NCBI GenBank assembly: GCA_022225965.2
Contig: JAKJXP020000065.1
Coordinates: 132,660 to 196,659, forward strand
Origin: Diatrype stigma
Lineage: Eukaryota; Ascomycota; Sordariomycetes; Xylariales; Diatrypaceae
Reading direction: 5' to 3'
DNA length: 64,000 nucleotides
In this document: positions 9,848 to 22,312 of the stretch, piece by piece
Numbering within the stretch: position 1 is the stretch's first letter
How the letters are laid out: each line of letters begins with the position of its first letter
Notes under the pieces: generated by a model
Databases searched by the model: none
The model's input: the letters and a program-made list of their open reading frames with translations, nothing else
Told to the model about the DNA's origin: nothing
Translations under genes and position numbers: made by a program

Positions 9848-12794
9848 CGAACCTTATCATCCTAGCGGCGGTTTTCGGGGGTTGCCGGCGATAGCTTCAC
9901 TTGGTTATACACTGGATAACTACTAGTTATGTAGGTAATACCATATCCGTCCGTATATGCTGCATTTATACTTCCTCTATACCTATAGGTAGACAAGTAT
10001 ATCACCGACCAGGAGGGGTGGAACGTACCAGACATCGCATCAGACCATACGTAGTACCTACTTGTATGTATTGAAATCAATAACAGAACATCGTCCAGAT
10101 GATCGATCGATAGGCCAGAATGGTTGTACGAGATAACGTTGACAGCACCCCGCACCTCCAAGAGTCAAGTGGCGGAGCGTGCGGTCGATGCGGCGACGAA
10201 GTCAGATACGGAAGTGGGCCGATGGGCAACTTTTATGTTGCGTGCTTCCTCCCATAGGTGTTGTAACCCGGGCATGATCTAGGCAGATAGATATAGGTAC
10301 AGGAATATCAAAGTAAACCTAATGAGATGCAGATGTAGACTTCGGCTCAGCTGAGCCTTTTTTCTTCTTCTTTTTCCTGTCCCCTCTCGCTTTCACACAC
10401 ACATTTAGGATCTGGGAGGAGGTTGGTATGCATGTAGATATGCTTAAGTAGGTAGTTTAGCCTTTCTTTGCCCTCACAGCTTTTCCCTGGCCCGTGTCGG
10501 TCAGAACGAAGAGGTTGCATGTGAGCATATGTAGGCTGCATCCGAGTATGCAGATCGACCACCACCCGTCACACCCTCCTTTACTAAGGTTTGATATCGA
10601 TGCCATCCACCACATATAACCCACGGGCCAGACTAGGTAGTGTGAGGAAGGTAGTGTTCTCAAAAATAGTATGAGAAGAAGCAAGAAGAAGAAATCAGAT
10701 CAAACGGCGGTCTCGAGATAAAGAATAAGAAAGTAATTAGGTAGTGTCTGATTCGGCGCTTCACTATGGCATTGTAGAAGACAACGAACGAGCCCGTCGG
10801 CAATTGTTTGTCCACGCCATTTTCTTCTCCCCTGAGCGCATAGGCTGCCTTGGACTACTTATTACATATAAATCTGCCTGGCGAAAATGTAGTCATCAGA
10901 GGACCGGCAGCCAACTACCTCTTACACTAGTTAGCTTTACGGCCGCGTAGTCAGTCGTGCTGATAACGACGGGAGTTAGCTTCTTTTTGCACGAACCCCC
11001 AATTGACCAATCCAAATCCTTGGTTACCAAAAAAGCTTCTTGACCTACACATCCATGTCCTGATTAAACATTTCAAAAAGGGTTGCTGCTGTCCGGGTGG
11101 AAAAAGAAGGGTGTGAAGATCATTTGGACACATGCCGCTGCTAGCTATGTTGTTTGGCGACATACGGGAGTTGTCATGGATCTGGTACGAACCATTGAGC
11201 AATCACATGAGTTCTTCAAATTTTAGTCTCAAGGATTCAATGCAGGTTTTATCGCTCTCTGATTTCTGTTTATTGCACCTTGAAGCTATCTGTGTATGAG
11301 ATAGGAAATTTCATGGCTGGTGTTGCTCCGAAGTAGTCAGAAGAGGGGCCTCTTGAGTCGTTCGCGTCGTCTTGGCCTCTGACGAATCGTCTTCGCCCGC
11401 CAATACATAAATTGAGTGCATACATAAATTCATAGCTACCTGCCCGTGCGGCAGTTAAAACCCAGCCTCGTCTCGTCCTACGTGCAAAATGCAGCTACTG
11501 GGATAGCTGGCTGCAGTCACACGGGGTTGTTAGCCAAAGTGAGGGGCTTTCGAGACTCGACCACATAAGAAGACGACAAGTCGCCTTCGTAGCTTCCGCA
11601 TGTTCTCATGAGGAGCCTTATCGCTTGATCGACTGATCTCTCTCTCTGACTTCCAAGGTACCCTAGGTAGTATTAAAATGGTGGTTGGAAAGGGAAGATG
11701 GGTCGCTTTTTAAGGTATGTCGTGCTGCCGGCTCTCCAATCACATAGCATGGGGGTGCCCTTGTATCATGGTTGTGCTGTGTGTTGTGTCGTGTTGATTA
11801 CACCATCCCGTCGGGTTGCAGCATTGTTGAAGCGCGACGACGGCAGTGACCTGGGTGCGACATCGAGCAACAGAGCTGACTGTTGAGTAGCTTGAGTTGA
11901 GCCGATTGCCGAAGCGCTCGCTTCAAGCTCAAGCAAGCCTGTGTCATCATCCATCCTCTTCGTCACGCCTGCAGTCACCCACGCTTTTAGTACTACGGTG
12001 GTCAGTTAGGTATCACACGTGCTGCTCTGTCGATGCATACATAATACCCAACTATGCCGAGTTCGAGCAACTCGAGTTCGCATGAATGGGGGGTGGGGGA
12101 CCGACTGCCTACTCTGTAACCAACTCAACCATAGGCACATGCATGTAATATGATATAATGCAATGTGGACCGGTAGCTAGGTATAACAAGCTGACTGCTT
12201 CATGCTCGAGAACCTTGAATAGGTAATAGGTAAGAGAATGAAACAACAACATTGTGTGATGAAAGTGTTGTGTCACGCACGACGCTCTTGGATGCAGGAG
12301 GCGCTGGTGGTAAGAGAGACGAACTGCATCCTGTCTACATCGGGATACTCGCCTTCGGAGCAAACATTGACGAGAGGATATAAATAAATAGTGAAGCCTT
12401 CTCCCCATATCTCTCCCCATATCAACTTACAGTACCAGCCGTTCATGAGTGACTAGTTACTCTATCTGTGTATGTAAGGGATGGGCGACCTAGTCGGCAG
12501 CTCAAACATGTGATATCCCTCCCGAGACAACAAGCTGAATATTTAATGGGCTATGATTTCGCTTGATGATTGTTTTGCCGCTGCCACTGTTACAGATGGC
12601 AATATATCCAATGTTGTTCCAATCTGATATTAATATGCCAAGATCATTGAATGGGGTGTAATCATTAATGTCTTCTTCAGCTGCTACCTGATAGGCTGGT
12701 CTCGGTTTGCCTCGTAAGCTGGGTGGTTGGGTGTTCTCTTTGCTCGTCGCTCGTCGTTCGCGCAAGCCTGCACAACAAAACAGTACTTATATGC

Positions 12795-12864
12795 AGGTGT
12801 ATAACATCAGGTGTACAACATCAAGTGTACAACATCAAGTATACCACATCAAGTGTATACCATC
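12795..12864. repeat. 14-bp minisatellite, five degenerate copies
   Basis: Five head-to-tail units with consensus AAGTGTACAACATC differ from one another at one to three positions. The third unit matches the consensus exactly; the first two carry GG at positions 2-3 of the AGG start. There is no open frame that makes sense across it. Confidence 0.85.
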
Positions 12865-14995
12865 AAACACCAGACACCTATACTAGGTACTATGTAGGCA
12901 ACGGCAAGGCAGCTAGACACCTTCTTCGTACAACCGATACTTTCCATTAACGTTAGGTATGCCGATTGGCTTCTGGGTGAAACGGGAACTATAAGCTTAG
13001 CATCACTGCCTATGTAGAGCCTATGTACGTAGAGCCTATGTAGACAGATATACCTACCTGATGCAGGTGTGATATAAACTCGGCCTTCCCCGTTCTGCCC
13101 GTGTCTTCCCCTCCGGCAATACGCAGTAGGTGCCAATGGGAAGAAAAGACTTTCCCTGCGCAGGGCGGCGTCCCAAGCGGTGACGACATCGTCGTATTTG
13201 ATAGTTCCAAGGTTGTTGTTCGTAGCCCGGCGTATCGTTTCGGGTGGGTCGAGCTAGACGGGCTCGGAGGGGTTCGCAGCGTATCAGAGAGCCCGCTGGA
13301 CCTCAACGACGATCTATTAGCCCCAATTCCTTGCAGCGCCGATTTTCGTCGTCGTGTTCAACGTCTTATCGTACGGTACCTTTGGAGTAACAAACTAATA
13401 ATACCGTACAAGTTTGGTCTGCGCCTGGATGGCTTTTATGTATTTCCATATGTGCTGTAGGCTATAGGGTCAGAGGGTATAGGCTATAGCCGCCTGTGCT
13501 CCTGTATGTAAATCCTTCACCACCACCCGCTGGCAGCAGTTTTGACATATCACATCTCCTTGTGTCTGTGTCTCCAGTGTCTGCGCGTACATATGTAGGC
13601 CGGTATCTATGCGGATGGTGGTGGGGCTTTTACACAGCAGCAGGTCGTCAGCGACAGACAGACATTACCTGGGCTGCCTGGGTACCAACCTGCCGACCTA
13701 CATAGTACATATTTAGGCCCTACCGGTATACCCGGCCTTGACCGGACACAGCCAGGACCAGCCTCTGATAAAGTGACGGGAACACGAATCTCTGGAGCTC
13801 TCGCGGGGTCGCAAGCCCATCCCAGCTGGCGCCGCTACCTAAATACGTAACCTGGAGCTACTGCACTGCACAATTCACCGGGCCTTGTTGACTTTGCCTA
13901 AACAGGTATCGAGGCAGTAGGAAAACTTGATATGCGTTTGATATGCCACGATGTTGCGCTCGTTTTTCATGTGCTTGTGAAAGATGTAAGATCGTGAACC
14001 GCTCGAGCTTCAACGTTGAACCCGTAAGCCGTCCTTTCTCTTCTTTCACTGCGAAAACCTCATGATTCTTTACTATAATAGTTTCACCGAACTCTTAAGT
14101 TTCAGTCCTAGACCCAACGGCTGCGGCTGTTTTCATTACACGGGGGTTGTCGCCTTCCCGAGGTCCCGTGTTAGCCTACACACTTACTATGTACCGCTAC
14201 CACTTACTATACTATTATAATAGTTGACACAATCTCATTCCGCTGGGTCGAGGTCGTTCCGCTCGCCGCTCGCTCGCTACACATTACGCATTAGTCCACC
14301 TAGGTAGGAGCAGCCTTGAAATTTTGAGTCGAGTCCATAGAGTTCCCCTCCGGACGAAGCAGATCGTACGTAAATATATAACCTTCCTTCATCGGTAGCT
14401 GGCCATGTAGGTACGAGTCAAAATACTAGTCCTACAGGTTTGTATGTAGCACTTTGTTTTATCTGAGTTCGCGGGGATTGTCTCGTATTGTGATCCAGTG
14501 GATTATTCCTTTTTTTACGTGTGTTTTTCCGTACGACAGCGACGGGAACCGAGTGGGTAAACTTGAACACATAGGTACCCCTTCCAGCTGCCCTTCGTAA
14601 GAGAACCCCTTCGTAATCCGCTGGGGACCTCACCACCGCACCACCACCTCATCACCTATTTACTCACCTTGTAGAGACCTGATGCTAGGGTGCATCTCCT
14701 TAGTGTGTATACATAACTACATGTATATACATACCTGGTATATGTGTTGATAGATAGAGGCTGGAAGCAGGACGCGAGCACCGGAGAGGTAGCAACTTGA
14801 AGCTGCGTCGACTACTGCATCCACTAAACCTCTGGGTTTCCTGCCTTGGATTTTGGGATTTTAGCAGGTACTTAGTGCGTAGTAGTGCAGGTCTGCAAAC
14901 CTGCAGGGCCTGCAGAGGCTGCAAAAACCTGCAAGCCTAGCTAAAGGTGCTAACTACATAGGTAGCCAAGGTACATACACATAATGTAGGCGTGC

Positions 14996-15031
14996 ATGTA
15001 TGTGTGTATGTATGTATGTATGTGTATGTAG
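14996..15031. repeat. TGTA/TATG microsatellite
   Basis: About eight imperfect copies of a TATG/TGTG tetranucleotide lie in the spacer upstream of the WSC gene. Confidence 0.75.
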
Positions 15032-15822
15032 CTACCCACCGCCCGATCGGCCTTGGCGGGCGGTTGCCATCCCAGCTGCCCAGCTGCCCAGCTGTCCCGG
15101 CTGCATGGCCTTCCATGACCTACTAAAGTCTAAGACCCATGGCCCATTAACCTTCCCTGGCACCCATGGCACCCGAAGCCCAGGATCCTCCTCCTCCCAC
15201 ACTCTCCATTCTCATTTCCACACCATTCCTTCCTTTCGCGTTCTTCTATTCCTATTCTATTCCCTCGTTTTTTAACTTCATCTTCCCCTTCCAAGGTTCT
15301 CTCACTGCCCGTCCCACTGTCCGTGGACGTGATTGTCGTGTGCCCTCCCACACCACGGCAACGCTTCGGCATCACGAGTGAAGTGAGCAGTGCTTCCGTC
15401 TCACCAGCAGTTCGACCCCCATCTCATCCTGCTGCCGCTCGCTCGAACCACTTTCTTTGTGTTCCTTCCCCTCCCTGGGGCCCATCCACTCGCTCACCAT
15501 AAGTCACCCTCGGGAGTGCCCACTTAAGCTTGGTCATGGCCGTCGTACATGGGGAGACAACATTCTAGTGTCGACACATTATTCGTTGGTCCGTTGGATT
15601 CTTCTATTGTCATCAGGCACGGTTGACTACTGCCAGCTAGCCAGACTACCTATCCATCCATCCGCCCATTCACCCAGCGAAACCTCACCCCATCCGTGGT
15701 TCTTGACATTATTGGTCACCACGTCTATACCGAATACCCGATACAGCTCGAGCACACGAAAGCGGGAGTTTGACTGACCTTGGCTATAGAGCCTCATACC
15801 ATACCCAGACTTGTGAAGCACG

Positions 15823-17205
15823 ATGGCGTTCTTCAAGCGGACGTCGCCCCTAGCGGCCACCATGGCCATAATGGCGGGCCTGGCCTCTGCCCAGTCCATC
15901 CAAATGACTTACTGCGCCAACATCAACACCGCCTCGTCGGATGCCAGTGAGTAGATCTTGACCTCCAGGCCGTATAGCTCATGGGCCAGCTAACCGTTCT
16001 CAACAATAAAGCATATGATAAATACATGTCCGATGGCCTGTGCTATGGTGACTGCAGTGGAAGTGCCTTCGCGATTATCCAAGGTTTCAACTGTTGGTGC
16101 AGCGACTTCGAACCCGCCGAGTCGACCCAGTCGGACATCAGCGAATGCAATAAATCTTGTCCAGGCTATCCTAGCGATACCTGCGGTGGTGATGGCTTGT
16201 ATGGCTACATGGCTATGGGAGAGGAGCCTTCTGGGACGAAGGGTGCCGACTCGTCCACGGCCACAGCCACACCTACAACGAAAGTAAGTGTTCAGCGATT
16301 TCTTCTTGTCATATTTTCACCCCAGGCACGGGGTCATGCCAAATCCCCCGGGCTTCGTCCATGCCCGACGGTGTGGTTTGGTAGCAAAATGCTTGCCAAC
16401 TGCATCGCATCTCGAGGACATCTTATTTAACTTCATTGCCATCAGGAAGTTACGACGACTGTGGAGAATGGGGTCACCACGACCGTGTTGAACACCGTCA
16501 CCGTCGGTCCAACCACGTCTGATGAGCCCATTACTACTACGTCCACTTCTACTTCTTCTGTATGGCCTACTGGTGGCGCCGTGCCTGGCGCGTCTACCTC
16601 GTCCCAACAACAGTACTAATGACTTATCACAGCAAACAACCGAACAGCCCACAACGACTGAACCGACGACGACACAGCAGCCCACTACATCTCTGCAAAC
16701 AGTCACGGCCGGTGGGACTACCCAAATACAGACTGTGACGGTCCTCCCTACTACGGTTAGCCAAGGCGCAGACTCTAGCACGAGCTCTCAACCTACAGCC
16801 GAGAACGGTGGTGGAATCACGACCGGAGCCGCCGTTGGCATTGCGATTGGAGTGCTTGGCTTCATTGCTATCATCGCTGCTCTTATCGTTTTTTTCTGGC
16901 TGCGTCGAAGGCGAAACGAACAGGAGGCCATGGTGGAAAGATCCAACAGCGGAAGAGGTAGTTCGGCGGGAATGATGAGTACGCCGAGGACGGAGATGGC
17001 ATCCGTCTGGGACAGCGAGCAGCTGTCAGGGAACAGACGAAATAGCCGGATAATGCCACACGACCCTCGCATGGATCCTTTCGCCACCAACTTATACAAC
17101 CGCGAGAACAAGAGCCACGAGAGCATCAACACGATACAAGACAATCACGATTATTCGAGAAAGGTCTTGCGGACAACGAACCCGGACCCACCTGCTGACG
17201 AATGA
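15823..17205 (+). CDS. WSC-domain cell-wall stress sensor (Wsc1-like)
   Basis: Four exons: 15823-15946, 16012-16283, 16446-16559 and 16633-17205, giving 360 residues. Introns are GT..AG; the first and third have clear GCTAAC and TACTAAT branch sites. Residues 1-24 are a signal peptide ending ASAQ. Residues 31-108 form a WSC domain with the expected Cys pattern (LCYGDC, FNCWCSDF, ECNKSCPG, DTCGG). A Ser/Thr/Pro/Gln mucin-like stretch follows to about residue 225. A membrane helix at about 233-257 ends in RRRR, and a 100-residue cytoplasmic tail follows. This is the architecture of the yeast Wsc sensors, which report cell-wall stress to the Rom2-Rho1-Pkc1 pathway. The middle intron (162 nt) is the least certain, because a long open frame reads through its start. 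Confidence 0.88.
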
Positions 17206-17923
17206 TTTCATGGAAGAGCGTCAGGATTTGAGGAGCGGAGGGCCGTCTTTGCGAGCGGTCATTGACGATGCGCATGATTTATTTCCCCCGGGCTAGGTTC
17301 ACCTATTGGGTCACTGCATTACCTTTTTCGAGATACCAGGATGGCGTTTTCAGGAGAAGACATGGACCACGAACTTTGGCGAGTACATATTGGCATATCA
17401 CCACGAACCAGCATGCAGCAGCAACCTTCATATCCCGCGGGACAAGGAAGCGGTCTGCCACATTCGATTCTTGGGCTTCTATTTTCACGAAGTTGGATAC
17501 TATCAACACCGATACCTACCGCAGGCGAAAAATATCATTCTACAGCTGAAGGACTTATTACTAGATGAGGGCTATATCATAGAGAGCAGGTCGAGCCTTG
17601 AAGGTGCGTGTTGCTGGATGCTGAATACTTAAGAACCACATAATGCGTGGCAGTCAGGATTTATTAAGGTTCGTCAAGCTGGGTAACTAAACTACATTAA
17701 GGGCCGGAGGCGAGCACATGAGGATTACGGCCGGTAAATACATAACATACACAAGGATCACGGAAACGCTTTGAGCAGAGCATAGTACATACTACCTAAC
17801 AAATCAGGACAATGGAATTGACATAGCGATTTATTTGGTAGTACTAGATATTGAGCAGGTCAGCTTGTCAATAATACACATCACAAAATGGCTTTCCTGC
17901 GTGTTCTGTATATGAGGAGAAAA

Positions 17924-17950
17924 CCAGTTACTCCAGTTACTCCAGTTACT
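17924..17950. repeat. 9-bp tandem repeat, three copies
   Basis: The unit CCAGTTACT is repeated exactly three times. Confidence 0.85.
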
Positions 17951-19093
17951 ATACTTCGCTTCATGTATTCTATTATACTTGCAATGGTGAGTTTTACAGG
18001 ATGATCAATCGTCAGGTACAGTTGCCAATTTAGTCGAGTTTGGGTTGTTAGGAAAAGGGGCTTGACAACCTCCCGTTGGTACAATACACGCGATCAACGC
18101 AAGCTCACCTCGGGTTACATTCCAACGACCAACGACTGCACATTCCCGGGAAAGAATGGAATGCCATCATGTCTTGTTTTCGTCCGAACCTTAATCTCAC
18201 CACATCCAATAACAACCCACACACAACCAAATATTAGGGTGATAGACCGGCATGGATGTAAGCGAACGCGCTTGCAGATCAGATCATGGAGATTAATAAT
18301 GAGGCCTAATGAATGTGTCTACCTACTGGGAAGGATCTTCGAGCTCCCGAAACCTAACCTAACCCTAGGTGCCCGAGGTTTGCTACGCACTGAGTAGCTT
18401 AATTCACACGGAGGAGGTCCTAACGACAACAAATAGAGGCCCGAAAGAAGACCCGGGGAGAGGAGCAACAGTGGAAAAGATGGAGAGATGGATCTATAGG
18501 TAATTAAGCAAGATCTCGGAAGAGCTTCCTTGGCTCGTTGGTGGGTGGTGGGCTTTACATATCATATGGACCAATCGAAGCATGAAGCTGCCGATGAGAT
18601 GAAGTGGCGGCCGATGCAAAATGAGGATGTTCGGCCTCCTTCGAAACCGCTTGCATCATAGCGCGCCTTTTTTCTTGCGCCGCGCCATCAGCTAGGTAGG
18701 TAGGTAGTTCTTGGTTGCTTAGGCAGATACCTCGAAGTCAGGTACCTAGAAAGAAAGAAGGAAGGAAAGGCAGGTGGAAGGATTTCCGTTTCCATAGGCA
18801 ATAGACGACAAGTAAGTGATTAGTAGTAGAAGGCCATGCTACCTTAAGACAAGTCAAAGAACCGAAACACACTCTCCTTCCCATGCGAAAGTCTACGGAG
18901 GTTTGCATGTAAGATAAAGGGGCTAGCTAGGGACTCGCTCAAACCATGTAATTGGTGGCGTTCTTACCCCGTTGCTTTTCTGCGACCCAAGCCTCGGATC
19001 ACGGATATGTCACGTACAGATTTCAAATATTTATCACTTGTATGTGTGTGTTTCCTTTGTTTGTCTTCTCTTCCCTCCGAGTCCTTGTCGACT

Positions 19094-19122
19094 CGGTATC
19101 GTATCGTATCGTATCGTATCGG
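19094..19122. repeat. Pentanucleotide CGTAT tandem repeat
   Basis: Five copies of TATCG/CGTAT lie in a row, flanked by CGG on both sides. Confidence 0.85.
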
Positions 19123-20144
19123 TGATATGATACGACTGGATGGGATTGGCTTGCAAAGGGACGGACGGGCGGGCTTGCGGGCGGACAAGCCGGCCGACGG
19201 GAGAATGAATGGAATACACGTTTCATCTTGTCTTGCTAAGATACTCAATACTCCCCTGCCTGAGTATCTACAGACTACTTCGTACCGACTTCTGATTACG
19301 TGAACCGATTGTTGTGAGAAATTGGTTTCATTTCGCTCTGCCCCTCTGCAGTAGACAAGCACGCGAGTATGTAATAAGTGTACAGTCTACGATGGATTGA
19401 TTGGGCATTCACCGAATGACAGACCGACAACAGTAGTAGAAGGGACAGCCTGGAGTATATGTAGTAATTCACTAAGGGGTAACATCCCAGAAGAGAACCG
19501 CAAAACTCAATCCGGCGGAACTACTGCCGCAGCTCGGGGGAGGGGAGGGAAGACAGAGATCTCGATCCGAAAACCTTATATACCTTTCAAGCAATCACCG
19601 CAAAAGCTATAGTACATAGTGGGCTATAGGCAACAAGCTAGTAAGCAAGCACCGGTAGCTATTGGACCTGATCTATGCCATCTTATAGGTAGGTGGGTGG
19701 GTAGGTGCCTGGACTAAGGGGATAAGGTAGGGTAGGTTAAATCGAGTCAACGATGCTATTCCAGGGCACACGCATCGCGCCTTACTTGATACGTGAAGAA
19801 TAATATCGTTCCTGCGTGACTGGAGTGCCCGGCTCTTCCGTGGCTTCAACGTGGCGTGCTCCAGGAACCTATCAGCTTCAAGCCATACACACGCAGACAA
19901 ACAGATAGCCTGTATGTATACCCCAAGGGAAGCGCGCCGCCGTTACACCTTTCTGTGGCCGTTGTAAGCCTAGGGAATTAGGGGAGCGCCACCATTTTGC
20001 TCTGTTGCCCGTTTCGGCTCTTGTCTTGGCCAACTTGAGCAACTGGTTATGGGCTTACGCTACCTACTAGGTACTACCTACCTGATATGCTTTGGCTACC
20101 GTTGCGTGAGCTGCGAAGAGAGTTTATCAGTATGTAGAGATGAG

Positions 20145-20200
20145 ATGGGATGGGATGGGATGGGATAGGGCGAAAGTGAGAGTGAAAGTGAGAGTGAAAA
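20145..20200. repeat. Two adjacent short tandem repeats (TGGGA)n and (GTGAGAGTGAAA)n
   Basis: About four to five TGGGA units are followed immediately by a 12-bp unit GTGAGAGTGAAA present about 2.5 times. The strand is strongly purine-biased through both arrays. Confidence 0.8.
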
Positions 20201-22312
20201 GGGGATACATGCATGTGAGCAGTGAGCAGTGAGTGGTGATGGTGCTGGTCAGAGGTGAGGTTGCGGCTAACGGTGCTAATAAACCATCTGGTCCACCTCC
20301 TTGGCCGAAACAGGCAAGAGAGCAAGCCAGCGGAAGCGGGTATGATCATTGCCGATCGATCTGATCGGATTTTTTCTTTGGCAGTCTGGTCTGGTCTGGG
20401 CTGCAACTCTTTTCTTGTCAACCAAACTAAACCGAACAAGGTCAACAACCCACTCAGCCACTGAACGCAACGCAACACTCATCCATCATCACTGTCTGTC
20501 CTGTCCCGACTCCCGACATACGCGTATGAAAGGAATGCCAGACGCATAGATGACCTAAATACCGACTCCGGCTATAAGAGTCTGGATGAATCTGATAACA
20601 ACAGCTAGTTGCTAGCACTGCTTTCTTGAAGAAAACTCTCTTCTTAGGTTACCACTGTCGCGGTGCCAATGACTCTCGCTTCTTTCTTCGGAGCCCTCGC
20701 TCTGCTGTGATGGATAACTGATAGTGATGATGATTCATTTGGCACCAAATAAGTGCCCAATATTCCAATACTTAAACTTTCCCCCCTGCTGGCGAGATCT
20801 GACAGTCTAGAGGTGGACCCGCACCGGCCCCCGCCCCGGAGAGAACCGACTGCGCGGATCACAATAACGACCAGGTTTCCACGCAATGCCACGTTTCGTC
20901 CCTCTTGTGTCTTGACGCGTTGGGTTCATTATTAGTACAGTTTCGTAGTTCATGGTCGTGTAAAGTACATACATAGTAATACGTGATAGCTAGCAACGTA
21001 AATCTGCGATCTCGTGCCAGTCGTCTTGAAGCCCGTTACTGTAGGGATTACTCAGTAAACAGGCATCCCCTCATCCTTCGATCGGAGTGTGGGGGTTACA
21101 CGGAACGCTTCCATGCGGGTCGCTTCTTCAAGCCGATTTACTCATCAGGTAACTAGGTACTAGTTAGTGAATACGCGTAACTCTTTACCGCTGAGTATGG
21201 ACCAATAGTCATGACTCAACAACATAATTACAGGTATTCGAACGATGCGCTGAAGCTAGGTAGCCATAGCTACATGTACCTACCTATCCTGAGTCTCTCT
21301 AGTCGAATACTATGTATGTTCAGTTGTCTCCGACTCCATGAAGGGAGGAATACAGCTTCACCAGGAGAGAGTTTCTCAGTACCCCAAAGAGGATGTATGA
21401 AAACCGTCATCATACCTTAACTGTAAGGTGCAGGTGGTGTCGAGTGGCCAATACGAATGTAAAGACACATGGAATTCAAGGCATTGTCTACCCGCCTACC
21501 CGTCTACCAAATTGTTTGCCTTGCCTCGATTCTGTGACGATGAGGGAGGGGCTCCTTGACAGCCTGCCGAAGCACCTGTCCGGGCCGGCGATAAATGACC
21601 TCTCAGAAAAGGGGGGATAAGAAAAGGAAAAGAAAAGGGCTGGGCATCGGCTCTATCGTCACACCGCCAGCCGGCAATGCAGAGGCCCCCTATTATGTCA
21701 CCAATCAAAAGAACCCGGAATGGGAGGCGATTCGGCGGGCTCCCTAACCCCTTTTCCCTCTTTCCTTCTCCGGAACCGCGACTGGCACGCGCGCCGCACA
21801 CTGGATTGCGAGTAAAGATAACGCAGTACCGAGAAACGTAGATATCCGAGGCTGGCTGATTGGTGTTAATCATACACACGTTGTTGAGAAGGCCAGCCAA
21901 GGATCCCGTTTGCGGGAGAGGCAACAACATCGTCATGGCCACTTCGGTCAGAACCATAGCGGCAATGGCTGCTACGTGTGCAGATAAATGCTATCAGTCG
22001 TGTGAAGACAAATGCAGACAGAGGCTCGCCGTGGCCGCGTACCGTGTCGTACTGTCATTGTGTAATTCACTATGTATTAGCAGATGTCTGTGTCTATCTA
22101 TCCATCCATCCCGCCTGGTTGAGGCAGAGTAAACAAGCAAGAGCTGATTGGTATGCTTTTCCTATACTACAAGCCTGCTTGCTAGCTACCTAACAATTGA
22201 TTGTTGACTGCCCCTCCGAGCGGCAATAGACGCATTCGGCGGCCGACCAACACGCATCTATCAAGCCAGCCAGTCTTGAGCGTCTTCCCAGTTGCCTCAA
22301 GCACGGGGCAGG

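Larger units (their letters stand above)
7824..15822. other. 8-kb gene-free spacer with short tandem repeats
   Basis: I found no frame with coding bias, conserved motif or plausible splice structure on either strand. Content is moderate in GC with many small repeats, annotated separately where clear, and frequent TAGGTA/TACCTA hexamers. It could hide a non-coding transcript, very long leaders, or fast-evolving small secreted proteins that cannot be recognised by eye. The last few hundred bases before 15823 are CT-rich, as is common in fungal promoters. Confidence 0.5.
17206..22312. other. 5-kb gene-free spacer with short tandem repeats
   Basis: No credible coding sequence is seen on either strand. 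Short open frames at 17306-17632 and 21496-21957 lack domains and coding bias. Several tandem repeats are listed separately. A short CCTAACCTAACCCTA string at 18352-18367 resembles telomeric sequence but is too short to mean much. Confidence 0.5.

Noticed and set aside
17306..17632. 108-residue plus-strand frame downstream of the WSC gene
   Set aside because: No motif, no coding bias, and two alternative overlapping frames of similar length. It is probably 3' UTR or spacer.
18352..18367. CCTAACCTAACCCTA telomere-like string
   Set aside because: Only about two and a half degenerate units; it can arise by chance and is not an interstitial telomere array.
21496..21957. 153-residue minus-strand frame
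   Set aside because: Low-complexity Pro/Ser/Leu translation with no domain and no plausible promoter or splice context.
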